DNA from: Flavobacterium sp.
GTDB taxonomy: Bacteria > Bacteroidota > Bacteroidia > Flavobacteriales > Flavobacteriaceae
DNA length: 64,000 nt
Reading direction: 5' to 3'
NCBI GenBank assembly: GCA_027484725.1
Contig: JAIXSK010000021.1
Span: 62,001-126,000, forward strand
In this document: in pieces, positions 1 through 8,239 of the stretch
How the letters are laid out: each line of letters begins with the position of its first letter
How positions within the stretch are numbered: position 1 is the first letter of the stretch
Position numbers and translations under genes: made by a program
Notes under the pieces: model-generated
Told to the model about the DNA's origin: nothing
Database searches by the model: none
What the model saw: only the letters and a program-made list of their open reading frames with translations

Positions 1-1
1 C

Positions 2-967
2 AACGGTTTGTACCATTTTAAATTCCCGGCTGATTTTGCTTATCCTGATGAGTTATTGTACAAATTTACCAAAGGCGATTGGAGCGAAGTTGAAATTGAC
101 AAATACGGCAACCGAACCGAAAATCGTTCTTGCAAAGAACATTCAGGAGTGCGCAAAGAACATGTTGAAAAATGGCGTAAGAACTGGTTGCCTTTTAAAC
201 AGAATTTCTTGCCCAAAGTGCATTTGATTTCAGATGAATTTGAGATACCACAACTCAACAAAACCCGACGCGTTTGGGCTTTGCTGCCGCATGATTACGA
301 GCAAACTACAGAGCGATACCCGGTTTTGTATCTGCAAGATGCACAAAATTTATTCAATGAAAAGGCACAATACGGCAATTGGGAAATTGATAAAAAACTC
401 GCGGTGATGTCAGAGTATAAAATTGGCAAAATCATTGTCATTGCGGTTGAGCATGCTGATCAAGACCGCATCAAAGAATACAATGTAGGCAATACCGTTT
501 TGGGTGCCGGGCAAGGAAAAAAGTATATACGGTTTATTACAGATACGCTCAAACCTTTTGTAGATAAATCTTTCCGAACCAAACCAGAGCGCGAGCACAC
601 CGGAATTGGCGGAAGTTCTATGGGCGGACTCGTGAGTATTTTTTCGGGTTTGATGTATCCGGAGGTTTACGGTAAACTCATGGTTTTTTCGCCGTCTTTG
701 TGGGTGGTTCCCAAAATGAATTTTAGCCAGATTGATTTTTCAGAACCCGGAGAGACCAAAATTTATCTATATGCCGGAGGCGATGAGAGCGCGACCATGA
801 TTGATCACGTCAAAAGATTCAAAAAGAATATAATGAAGAATGAGTTGGCGGCCCAAAAAATGAAAATCCAACTCAGCATCAATATGCTCGGTAAACACAA
901 CGAGACCTATTGGAGCGATGAATTTCCGAAAGCCATTGAATGGTTATTTTTCAACACTAAAGATTAA
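2..967 (+). CDS. Putative esterase (PF00756-type alpha/beta hydrolase), 5'-truncated by window edge
   Basis: The frame is open to the left edge, and the first possible start (TTG at 8) lies inside a conserved-looking domain, so the gene begins upstream of the window. The first ~40 visible residues (FKFT-like strand, GDWxxVE, GNRxENR) resemble the beta-sandwich module that often precedes esterases of this family. The catalytic domain follows from about residue 75: YPVLYLQDAQN, then the nucleophile elbow GSSMGG with Ser near residue 204 counted from position 8, and a late His (KHNET) as candidate acid-base. It probably hydrolyses an ester or thioester. It is the first visible gene of a plus-strand operon with an aminopeptidase, an ATP-grasp ligase and an SMR exporter; a second esterase ends the opposing operon. 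Confidence 0.85.
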   Translation, partial: NGLYHFKFPADFAYPDELLYKFTKGDWSEVEIDKYGNRTENRSCKEHSGVRKEHVEKWRKNWLPFKQNFLPKVHLISDEFEIPQLNKTRRVWALLPHDYEQTTERYPVLYLQDAQNLFNEKAQYGNWEIDKKLAVMSEYKIGKIIVIAVEHADQDRIKEYNVGNTVLGAGQGKKYIRFITDTLKPFVDKSFRTKPEREHTGIGGSSMGGLVSIFSGLMYPEVYGKLMVFSPSLWVVPKMNFSQIDFSEPGETKIYLYAGGDESATMIDHVKRFKKNIMKNELAAQKMKIQLSINMLGKHNETYWSDEFPKAIEWLFFNTKD

Positions 968-973
968 AACTAA

Positions 974-2398
974 ATGAACACAATAGAAATCAAAAACCTC
1001 GAAGGATTTTCGGGTTTGGTATTGATTCCGGTTTTTGAAACCAATCCACAAAACGTAGTGCCGATAGAATTTCACGGCGTATCTATTCCGTCTAAGGTTT
1101 TTTACGGCAAAAAAGACACACAGTATTTGGTTGAAAAATATGACTGTCTTCATTTGTTTATCGGTTTGGGCAAAAAAATTGACTACAAATCGCTCAAAAC
1201 TATTTTCAGACGCATCGCCGCCAAAGAAAAAGAGCGCTTTGGTAAAAATGCCGCTTTATATATACCGGAAACGATTACTTTGCAACAAGTTGAAGCAATG
1301 ATTTCAGGTTTGTTGCTTGGGACATATCAACTGGGTCATTTTAAAGACCAACAAACCCACCCGCTTTTAGAAAAAAGTTTTTCATTGTCTATTTTATCCA
1401 AAAATGATCATTCTGAAACCATTGCGCGTGCCGTCAAAATTGGCCGTGCTCAAAAAGAAGTCATGCAATTGGTTGATTTGCCTTCAAATGTAGTCACGCC
1501 AAGCTACTTAGCGCAGTGGGCACAAGATATGGGAGCAGCGCACGGATTTTCTACCCGTGTGCTTGATGCAGCCGCCTGTAAAATAGAAGGTTTAGACGCT
1601 TTTTTGTCTGTGGGTAAAGGAAGCGCCAAAGAACCGCAATTCATCATCATGGATTACCAACCGCAAAGTGATAAACTCAGACATATTGGTCTGGTAGGCA
1701 AAGGAATTACTTTTGACACGGGCGGATTGAATATTAAAACTGCCGGCATGGTGCACATGAAGTCAGACATGGCAGGAGCTGCTGCCGTTCTGGGCGCGAT
1801 GATGCTCATTGCTGATCTACAGCTGCCGGTGCGCGTGACAGCGATTGTTCCGTGTTGTGAAAATGCGGTTGACAAAGATGCTTTTTATCCGAGTGATGTA
1901 ATCAAAAGCTACCAAGGCACCACCATTGAAGTCATTGATACGGATGCTGAAGGTCGACTTATTCTTGCCGACGGATTGTCATATTTGATCAAGAATTTTA
2001 AACCCGAAATTGTGGTTGATTTGGCTACTTTAACCGGAAGTTGTGTGGCTACTTTTGGTTATGAATGCGCCGGATTGTTCACCAACAATGATGAAATCAA
2101 ACAAAAATTACAGTATTCCGGAGATGCGATTGGCGAGCGCATGTGGCCGCTTCCGCTCTGGGAAGCCTATGAATCTGAACTTGACAGCGATATAGCCGAT
2201 GTCAAAAACTACCACGGAAAACCTTACGCAGGTGCTATTACAGCCGCCAAGTTTTTGGAATATTTTACAGATAAACACGCTGCTTGGGCGCACTTAGACA
2301 TTGCCGGAGTGGCTTTTATAGACGATGAATTTGCCAAAAGCAAACACGCGTCGGGCTATGGCGCTTATTTGTTAACTCATTTTATTGAAAATCTATAG
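974..2398 (+). CDS. Leucyl aminopeptidase family M17 peptidase
   Basis: A 474-residue M17 zinc aminopeptidase. The N-terminal alpha/beta domain (1-150) is poorly conserved, as usual for the family. The catalytic domain carries the metal ligands and active-site residues: KGITFDTGG (K243, D248), K255, MKSDMAGA (D265) and the signature DTDAEGRL (D322-R328), where the usual leading Asn is Asp. It removes N-terminal residues from peptides in the cytosol. It starts 6 nt after the esterase and ends 3 nt before the ATP-grasp gene. Placement among amidoligases suggests it trims a small peptide product or precursor instead of serving general turnover; that role is inference. Confidence 0.93.
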   Translation: MNTIEIKNLEGFSGLVLIPVFETNPQNVVPIEFHGVSIPSKVFYGKKDTQYLVEKYDCLHLFIGLGKKIDYKSLKTIFRRIAAKEKERFGKNAALYIPETITLQQVEAMISGLLLGTYQLGHFKDQQTHPLLEKSFSLSILSKNDHSETIARAVKIGRAQKEVMQLVDLPSNVVTPSYLAQWAQDMGAAHGFSTRVLDAAACKIEGLDAFLSVGKGSAKEPQFIIMDYQPQSDKLRHIGLVGKGITFDTGGLNIKTAGMVHMKSDMAGAAAVLGAMMLIADLQLPVRVTAIVPCCENAVDKDAFYPSDVIKSYQGTTIEVIDTDAEGRLILADGLSYLIKNFKPEIVVDLATLTGSCVATFGYECAGLFTNNDEIKQKLQYSGDAIGERMWPLPLWEAYESELDSDIADVKNYHGKPYAGAITAAKFLEYFTDKHAAWAHLDIAGVAFIDDEFAKSKHASGYGAYLLTHFIENL

Positions 2399-2401
2399 GT
2401 T

Positions 2402-3619
2402 ATGAGCAAGAATCCCAAAACATTTGTTTGTATTTCAAACTATTTTAAAGGTGCAGATTTTTTGATATCGCTCAAAAAGTTAGGCAATAAAGTATACTTA
2501 GTTACTTCAGAAAAGTTGCGCGACAAGCCTTGGCCCATGGATTATATCGATGAGATTTTCTTCATGGAAGGACAAGACACCGATTGGAATTTAGAACATT
2601 TACTTCTAGGCGTGAGTAATTTGATGCGTCACTCTGAAATTCATTCCATCATAGCTTTAGATGATTTTGATGTAGAAAAAGCCACTTATCTGCGTGAAAA
2701 TTTGCGCATTGACGGCATGGGGCAAACCACCGGCAGATATTTCCGTGATAAGTTAGCCATGCGTATGCGCGCCAAGAGTTGTGCGATTTCTAACCCCGAA
2801 TTTTGTTCCCTGTTTAACGATCATGAGATCAACCAATTTGCTGATACAGTAGCGGCTCCTTGGGTGCTCAAACCGCGCTCAGAAGCTTCGGCTTCAGGTA
2901 TTATCAAAGTGCACGACAAAGAATCACTCTGGAACCACATTAATGAAATGGGCAACAATCGATTCAAATATTTGTTAGAGCAATTCCGTCCGGGCGATGT
3001 TTATCACTGCGATAGTTTGGTGCTTAACGGTAAGATTTTATTCAGCATCAGTTCGCAGTATTTAGCTACTCCGATGGAAATTTCTCAAGGCGGCGGAATT
3101 TTTAGAAGTGCGGTAATACCTTATAAAAGTGAAGACGCCCAAGCCATACAAGAAATCAATGCGCAAGTCATCAAAGGCTTTGGTCTGAAACACGGAGCGG
3201 CGCATTCAGAATACATCAAATGTCGTGAAACCGGAAGATTTTTCTTTTTAGAAACTTCGTCCAGAGTAGGCGGAGCGCATATAGCTGAAATGGTGACTGC
3301 TGCCTCCAACATCAATCTTTGGGCTGAATGGGCTGCCATTGAAAACAGTCTGGTAAAAGATATTGATTATAAATTGCCCAAAGTCAAAAAAGAGTACGCT
3401 GGCATTGTATTGACACTTTCTAAATTTCAACATCCTGATTTATCTGCGTTCAACGACCCGGAAGTATGCTTCAAAGTGCCTTTGGATTATCATGCCGGAC
3501 TCATCGTGCAATCGTCCAAACACGAACGGGTTCGCGCCTTGCTGGATGATTATGCCGAGCGATTGACGCGTGATTTTGCATCGGTAATTCCGCAAGCTGA
3601 TGTCAAAGATTTGCACTGA
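2402..3619 (+). CDS. ATP-grasp domain carboxylate-amine/thiol ligase
   Basis: A 405-residue protein with an N-terminal Rossmann-like pre-ATP-grasp domain (FVCISNYFKGAD, SLKKLGNKVYLVT) and a central ATP-grasp fold: RDKLAMR, PWVLKPRSEASASGI (phosphate-binding loop, ~155-170) and the metal-binding segment FFFLETSSRVGGAHI (~290-305). Enzymes of this fold activate a carboxylate as acyl phosphate and join it to an amine or thiol; the substrate cannot be read from sequence. In the second metal motif the usual E-x-N is E-T-S. The stop codon overlaps the ATG of the next gene (TGATG), indicating translational coupling to the exporter. Confidence 0.85.
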   Translation: MSKNPKTFVCISNYFKGADFLISLKKLGNKVYLVTSEKLRDKPWPMDYIDEIFFMEGQDTDWNLEHLLLGVSNLMRHSEIHSIIALDDFDVEKATYLRENLRIDGMGQTTGRYFRDKLAMRMRAKSCAISNPEFCSLFNDHEINQFADTVAAPWVLKPRSEASASGIIKVHDKESLWNHINEMGNNRFKYLLEQFRPGDVYHCDSLVLNGKILFSISSQYLATPMEISQGGGIFRSAVIPYKSEDAQAIQEINAQVIKGFGLKHGAAHSEYIKCRETGRFFFLETSSRVGGAHIAEMVTAASNINLWAEWAAIENSLVKDIDYKLPKVKKEYAGIVLTLSKFQHPDLSAFNDPEVCFKVPLDYHAGLIVQSSKHERVRALLDDYAERLTRDFASVIPQADVKDLH

Positions 3620-3945
3620 TGCATTGGTTTTTATTGATCATTGCCGGTTTGTTTGAAGTGGGTTTTGCCACTTGTTTGGGCAAAGCCAAAACATCAGTCG
3701 GATGGCCGATGTACGGTTGGTACGTAGGCTTTTTGATATCGCTGAGCATCAGTATGATTTTATTGGTCAAAGCTACGCAAACTTTGCCCATGGGTACAGC
3801 TTATGCGGTTTGGACAGGAATTGGTGCACTCGGAACTGTTTTGGTTGGGATTTTTGTTTTTAAAGAACCGGCCAGCTTTTGGCGCGTATTTTTTCTGCTG
3901 ACTTTGATTGCTTCAATCATCGGGCTCAAAGCCGTTTCACATTGA
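3619..3945 (+). CDS. SMR-family small multidrug/guanidinium exporter (SugE/Gdx-like)
   Basis: A 108-residue protein with four predicted membrane helices, the standard SMR length. The essential glutamate of helix 1 is present (LFEVGFA, E13), as is the conserved GTAYAVWTGIGALGT segment of helix 3. The sequence looks closer to SugE/Gdx than to EmrE, and Gdx proteins export guanidinium. The start overlaps the ATP-grasp stop codon. I see no guanidine riboswitch in the few bases available upstream, so export of the cluster's own cationic or amine product is an alternative. It ends 2 bp from the oppositely oriented next gene. Confidence 0.9.
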   Translation: MHWFLLIIAGLFEVGFATCLGKAKTSVGWPMYGWYVGFLISLSISMILLVKATQTLPMGTAYAVWTGIGALGTVLVGIFVFKEPASFWRVFFLLTLIASIIGLKAVSH

Positions 3946-3947
3946 GT

Positions 3948-5138
3948 TTACTTTTCAAACAAACCCAATGAACCGCCTACCCAGTCTTTGTCTTTGTTGA
4001 ATTTAACGCCAATCATTTCTCCGCGGCTCAGCCGAACCAAATTACACAAAAGGGTAGGAGCCGCAGCGTCTTTTTGCCAAACACACAAAACGCGAACTTC
4101 TACTTTTACTTTGCCGTCGGGTGCTTGTAGAATGGGGATATAATTGACTTTTTTTTGCAGGATGTATAAGTCTTTTTCTTGAACGGCTTCAATGTCTTCT
4201 TTGGTTACATGAAATATCACGCCGCTTCCTGAAAACGAAAACAATGGTTTTAAAACATAATTTTCTAAATCAGAAGGAATTTCATTGAGTTCGCTGAGCA
4301 AAGTAGTTTCAATAAAATACGGCCCTTTGAGCATGGGCAATATATATTTGCTGATTCTAAAAAACCAATTCGGATGACCGGCCCATTCAACGTCTAATTC
4401 ATCGCTAAAACTAAAGTTGAGTTTTAAATCTTTTCTGAGTTCGAGCTCGTCAAAAATCACGCGGTTGTATATGCGTTTAACCAATATTTCTCTGCCGCTG
4501 ACATCGGTATAAAATAATTGTTTTCCTTTTTTTACCAGTTCAGTAACACAGACAATCGGAACTCCAAGTTCGCGCCTGCAGTAATAAAAATCAATTTTGG
4601 TGTTTTGTTTTTCGGGCTCAATTTCAAGCAGAATCACGTTTTCTTTTGCATGTCCGTTGCAGATGGCTTCTTCAATAATGCGTGCGTATTCTGATTCTGA
4701 AATGCCACTGATGTAGGGCGTTAAATCTGCTAAAAAAGGATATTGTTTTTTGAATTTCCCAAACAAAACCTGCTGAAAATTAAACAACGACGGAAAACCC
4801 TGCACCTCAATGAGCTTCGGAATTACTTTTCCCTCTTCTTCGCAAATACCAAAATCAATGGCCAAAAAAGTGGTGTGTTCATCTTCGTTTGGCACGCGGG
4901 TGTTGAGCGCGAGTGCTCTTTCGGTTTGTTCTTTAAAATTGGGTTGCGTGATAAATGCAATCACTTGCTCACTGCCTTCAATGAGTTGTTTTTTGAGTTC
5001 TTCAGAAATAAAAAAAGGCGATTCAGCTATTCTAAAAGTGGGCACATAATCAAAATCATCGGCAATGTCTTGCTGAAATGCCGCGTATTTTTGAGCGCTG
5101 AATTGTTGGTTAAAAAGTTTTCGGTACTTATCGATCAT
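3948..5138 (-). CDS. ATP-grasp-like protein of unknown specificity
   Basis: A 396-residue cytosolic protein I do not recognise with a gene name. Visible features suggest a divergent or circularly permuted ATP-grasp: acidic/metal segment LAIDFGICEEEGKVIPKLIEVQGFPSLF (~90-120), VLKPLFSFSGSGVIF (~292-306, a typical K-P-x-G-rich nucleotide loop) and LYILQKKVNYIPI followed by VKVEVRVLCVW (the E-x-R strand). It is the last gene of the minus-strand operon, 20 nt after the glutamine amidotransferase. That neighbour may supply ammonia for amidation of a carboxylate activated here; this is inference. Alternative: a glutathionylspermidine-synthetase-like ligase. Confidence 0.7.
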   Translation of the reverse strand: MIDKYRKLFNQQFSAQKYAAFQQDIADDFDYVPTFRIAESPFFISEELKKQLIEGSEQVIAFITQPNFKEQTERALALNTRVPNEDEHTTFLAIDFGICEEEGKVIPKLIEVQGFPSLFNFQQVLFGKFKKQYPFLADLTPYISGISESEYARIIEEAICNGHAKENVILLEIEPEKQNTKIDFYYCRRELGVPIVCVTELVKKGKQLFYTDVSGREILVKRIYNRVIFDELELRKDLKLNFSFSDELDVEWAGHPNWFFRISKYILPMLKGPYFIETTLLSELNEIPSDLENYVLKPLFSFSGSGVIFHVTKEDIEAVQEKDLYILQKKVNYIPILQAPDGKVKVEVRVLCVWQKDAAAPTLLCNLVRLSRGEMIGVKFNKDKDWVGGSLGLFEK

Positions 5139-5158
5139 CTTCAGCAGAAATTAAGAGG

Positions 5159-5989
5159 CTAATTAGAGAGCATTTTTTTGGTTCTGAGTAGGTCATTGAT
5201 GGCCATTCTGAGAAAGTTCGGAATCAAAGTCTCGTTGGTTTTGTATATTTTTTCTTCATCGAGTAAATCTTCGAGCATATTTCTGAATTTCTTGCGGCCC
5301 TTCATGTTGATGATTTTCTCGCGTGTTTCAGCTTTTTTCAGGTTGGCAATAAAACTTAGCGGGTCAGCTTCCGGGTGAAACTGTGTACCAACCATATATT
5401 CTGAAAATCGAACCGCCATAATCGCGCGTTCATACTGAACGTAATCGCGAATTTTTTCAAGCGAAATAATTTTAGCGCCTTTCTCTTCAAAAACATTTAA
5501 ATTGGGTTGCACCACCTGATAATCGCGCGAATCTACGGCATAAAACGGGTCGTCCAAACCTTCAAGCAAAGGATCGCGCATGCCGTCTTTGGTTTTGTGT
5601 ACCGTCATTACCCCAAAGGAAGTTCCGTTGCGCTTGGTAATTTCGGCCAAACCAAAATGCTGACAAGCCATCTGAAACGAATGGCAAATCAGCAACATAT
5701 GTTTTTTGATTTCGTTTTCTTGGTTCCAAAGCACGAATTCGTCTAGAAAAGCGTAGTAATGTTTGTCCCAAACGCCATCGCCCACTAGTGGATTTCCGGG
5801 GCCTCCGGTTGAAATAAAGATATCAAAATCTTTGAGTTTTGGGAGTTCAGATTTTCTGCGGATGTCAAAAACCTTAAAAGTCAACACTTGGTTGAAACGA
5901 CCAATGATGTCCATAATGCAGCGCATGCCTTGGTTGGGCTCGCCGTTATACATATCGAGGATGGCTACTCTGATCAATTGTCCGCTCAT
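5159..5989 (-). CDS. Class I glutamine amidotransferase
   Basis: A 276-residue stand-alone GATase1 domain. The oxyanion segment STGGPGNP (60-67), the nucleophile elbow LLICHSFQ (C102) and GTQFHPEADP (H205, E207) complete the Cys-His-Glu triad. Such domains release ammonia from glutamine, usually for an associated synthetase; none is fused here, so one of the neighbouring ligases is the expected partner. About 45 extra C-terminal residues (helical, KMINMKGRKKFRNMLEDLL region) could be a docking segment. It lies 51 nt downstream of the GCS2-type ligase and 20 nt upstream of the ATP-grasp-like gene. Confidence 0.9.
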   Translation of the reverse strand: MSGQLIRVAILDMYNGEPNQGMRCIMDIIGRFNQVLTFKVFDIRRKSELPKLKDFDIFISTGGPGNPLVGDGVWDKHYYAFLDEFVLWNQENEIKKHMLLICHSFQMACQHFGLAEITKRNGTSFGVMTVHKTKDGMRDPLLEGLDDPFYAVDSRDYQVVQPNLNVFEEKGAKIISLEKIRDYVQYERAIMAVRFSEYMVGTQFHPEADPLSFIANLKKAETREKIINMKGRKKFRNMLEDLLDEEKIYKTNETLIPNFLRMAINDLLRTKKMLSN

Positions 5990-6040
5990 AGTGATGGGGT
6001 TTTAGATAGACATTTGCCCTGCAAATATAGGATTAAATCG

Positions 6041-7147
6041 TTATAAACCTTTGGTAAACTCAGAAGTTATAAAATCAACTACCGCCGGTAAGCTACCCGT
6101 TTTTTCAAAAACGGCGAGTTGTTTGTCAGCGCCAGTTCCGTTTTTCATGATTTGGTGCGCGTAATTGATGTGTTCGCGACTGCCCAATTCATCAACCACA
6201 TCGTCAATAAACTCCAATAATTCGCCAATGAGCAATTTGGTTTCAACTTCTTTTTGCAAACCAAAATCAATCATTTGGCCTTCAATACCGTAGCGCGCCG
6301 CTCTAAATTTATTCTCTTTAATCAGCGCCAATCTGTAAATATTGTAGCTCATATTGTGTTGGGTAAGTCGATGTAATTTGGCCACAACGGCTTGAATAAT
6401 AGCCACAATACACATGGTTTCTTCAACCGTGAGGCTCATATCACAGATTCTGAACTCAATGGTGTCGTAAAACGGATGCAAGCGCAAATCCCACCAAATC
6501 TTTTTTGGGTTGTCAATGCAGTTGGTCTTGACCAAAGTTTCTAAATATTTGTCATATGAGGCCACATGGTCAAAATATTCGGGCAGTCCGGTGCGCGGAA
6601 ATTTGTCAAAAACCTTGGTTCTGAATGATTTATACCCCGTTTGTCTGCCTTCCCAAAAAGGCGAATTGGTAGACAAGGCAAAAATATGCGGCAAAAAATA
6701 ACACGCCTGATTCATGAGTTGCAAGCCAATTTCGCGGTTTTCAATGCCCACATGACAATGCATTCCGAAAATCAAATTCGAGCGTGCAGCATCTTGCAGT
6801 TCATTAACAATATTGTGGTAACGCGGATCATCAGTAATTGGCTGGTCTTGCCAACGAGAAAACGGATGCGTTCCGGCGCCACCCACCACCAAATTTTGTT
6901 GCTCAGCGAGTTCAACAATTTTACTGCGCAAAAACCTAATTTCGCGGTCGGCTTCTTTAACGTTTTTACAAATATTGGTACCCACTTCTACCACCGATTG
7001 ATGCATTTCGGCCTTGACTTGTTCATTCAAAAAAACCTTCGCACCATCTACAATTTTAGACAAATGCGAGCGCAAATCACGGGTTTCCGGGTCAATAATT
7101 TGGTATTCTTCTTCAACACCCAGCGTGAATATAGGAAGCTTTTTCAT
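6041..7147 (-). CDS. Carboxylate-amine ligase, YbdK/GCS2 family
   Basis: A 368-residue protein of the glutamate-cysteine ligase type 2 fold. It opens with LPIFTLGVEEEYQIIDPETRDL, the family hallmark glutamates, and has SNLIFGMHCHVGIENRE and LRLHPFYDTIEFRICDMSLTVEE as further active-site segments. I chose ATG at 7147, giving MKKLPIFTLG, over the more upstream ATG at 7171 because family members start just before the GVEEE strand. YbdK enzymes show weak gamma-glutamyl ligase activity; the natural substrate is generally unknown. Preceded by a 126-nt gap holding a dispersed repeat, within an otherwise tight operon. Confidence 0.9.
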   Translation of the reverse strand: MKKLPIFTLGVEEEYQIIDPETRDLRSHLSKIVDGAKVFLNEQVKAEMHQSVVEVGTNICKNVKEADREIRFLRSKIVELAEQQNLVVGGAGTHPFSRWQDQPITDDPRYHNIVNELQDAARSNLIFGMHCHVGIENREIGLQLMNQACYFLPHIFALSTNSPFWEGRQTGYKSFRTKVFDKFPRTGLPEYFDHVASYDKYLETLVKTNCIDNPKKIWWDLRLHPFYDTIEFRICDMSLTVEETMCIVAIIQAVVAKLHRLTQHNMSYNIYRLALIKENKFRAARYGIEGQMIDFGLQKEVETKLLIGELLEFIDDVVDELGSREHINYAHQIMKNGTGADKQLAVFEKTGSLPAVVDFITSEFTKGL

Positions 7148-7171
7148 GATTGTGTTTTTTAGGTAGCTCAT

Positions 7172-7255
7172 CCGGCTATTCGCTTTATCTTTTAAACCTA
7201 CAAGGTTTCAAAAACCTCGCAGGTTCAAAAGGATGCCGCTACTATCCGGGCTAGG
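7172..7255. repeat. Dispersed intergenic repeat B, copy 1, with a nested palindrome
   Basis: The ends (CCGGCTATTCGCT at 7172 and CCGCTACTATCCGGGCT to 7252) match a second copy at 55078-55160 and an inverted partial copy at 60234-60272. The middle differs between copies; here it is the 31-nt palindrome at 7195-7225. The element sits inside the minus-strand operon between two ligase genes. I recall similar sequences between Flavobacterium genes, but that is memory, not a search. Confidence 0.7.
7195..7225. repeat. 31-nt palindromic repeat A, copy 1
   Basis: An imperfect inverted repeat whose arms read AACCTRCRAGGTTT and its complement. The reverse complement of this copy and the copy at 59128-59158 differ only in the two central bases. 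As RNA it would form a long stem-loop on either strand. Unlike a terminator it is not followed by a T-run. Confidence 0.8.
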
Positions 7256-7273
7256 AGCCTAGCTTGCATTTGA

Positions 7274-8221
7274 TTATTTCTGTTCAACTGAATTTTTGAT
7301 AAAATCGCCCCAAGTCAGGTTCATTTTTCCGGCTTTGTGTTTTTTGGCCAAACCAATAGCCATTTTGGCTGCGGCTTCTACAACCCATTCAAAATTTTCG
7401 GCACCTACTGAGGTCAGTTCAGCATCGGGCGCTGGGTTGCCAAAATCAATTGCATACGGAATTCCGTCGCGTACGGCAAACTCTACGGTATTAAAATCAT
7501 AGCCCAAGCCTTGACACAAACGCAAAGTATAATCTTTAATGGTAGCCAAAAGTTTTTTATCAGTTACCGGATTATCCACCACATAGCGCAAATGATGCGG
7601 ATTGCGGGGCTCATAAGGCATGATGCGCACGTCTTTTCGGCCCAAACAATACACCCTAAAATACGAATCAAACACAATTTCTTCTTGAAGCAACATCACC
7701 AATTGTCCGGTTTCGCGGTGTTTTTCCCAAAACTCTTCTTTGTTTTCGAGGCGGTATACATTTTTCCAACCGCCGCCGGCATAGGGTTTCATATAAGCCG
7801 GGAATCCTACATAATTAAAAATGCCTTCCCAATCAAGTGGATATTTGAGGTTTCTGAATGATTTTGCAGTAGTGTCGGTCGGGTGTTCTGCCGAAGGTAA
7901 AATCACGGTTTTAGGCAACGGAACGCCTAAGGTATCGGCCAAACAATTGTTGAAGAATTTGTCATCCGCACTCCACCAAAACGGGTTGTTGATGACATTG
8001 GTTCCGGTAAGCGCCATATTTTTTAAATACGCTCTGTAAAACGGAACATCTTGTGAGATACGGTCAATAATGACCGCGTATTCACCGCCTTGGTTTTGTA
8101 TTACTTTATCAATAGAAACGGCCTCGGCCATAATGCCTTTTTCATTTTTTGAATTGACTCTTTCAATAAAGGCATGTGGGAAAGTGTCTTCCATGCCAAA
8201 TAAAATTCCAATCTTTTTCAT
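7274..8221 (-). CDS. ATP-grasp ligase (RimK/D-Ala-D-Ala ligase-like)
   Basis: A 315-residue ATP-grasp protein. It has an N-terminal pre-grasp domain (KKIGILFGMEDTFPHAFIERVN), the nucleotide loop FPAYMKPYAGGGWKNVYRL (~138-156), RVYCLGRKDVRIMPYEPR and the metal-binding segment NTVEFAVRDGIPYAIDFGNPAPD (E...DFGNPAPD, ~243-268). Members join a carboxylate to an amino group with ATP hydrolysis. It is the third ATP-grasp-type protein of the cluster and lies 18 nt downstream of an esterase. The C-terminal helix EWVVEAAAKMAIGLAKKHKAGK is soluble and unremarkable. Confidence 0.88.
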   Translation of the reverse strand: MKKIGILFGMEDTFPHAFIERVNSKNEKGIMAEAVSIDKVIQNQGGEYAVIIDRISQDVPFYRAYLKNMALTGTNVINNPFWWSADDKFFNNCLADTLGVPLPKTVILPSAEHPTDTTAKSFRNLKYPLDWEGIFNYVGFPAYMKPYAGGGWKNVYRLENKEEFWEKHRETGQLVMLLQEEIVFDSYFRVYCLGRKDVRIMPYEPRNPHHLRYVVDNPVTDKKLLATIKDYTLRLCQGLGYDFNTVEFAVRDGIPYAIDFGNPAPDAELTSVGAENFEWVVEAAAKMAIGLAKKHKAGKMNLTWGDFIKNSVEQK

Positions 8222-8239
8222 GAGTTCAAGTTGTTATGT

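Noticed and set aside
4743..5162. 139-aa plus-strand reading frame
   Set aside because: Lies fully antisense to the ATP-grasp-like gene at 3948-5138, has low-complexity Phe/Lys-rich composition and no recognisable domain.
6641..7162. 173-aa plus-strand reading frame
   Set aside because: Antisense to the GCS2-type ligase whose family motifs are clear; the translation has no domain.
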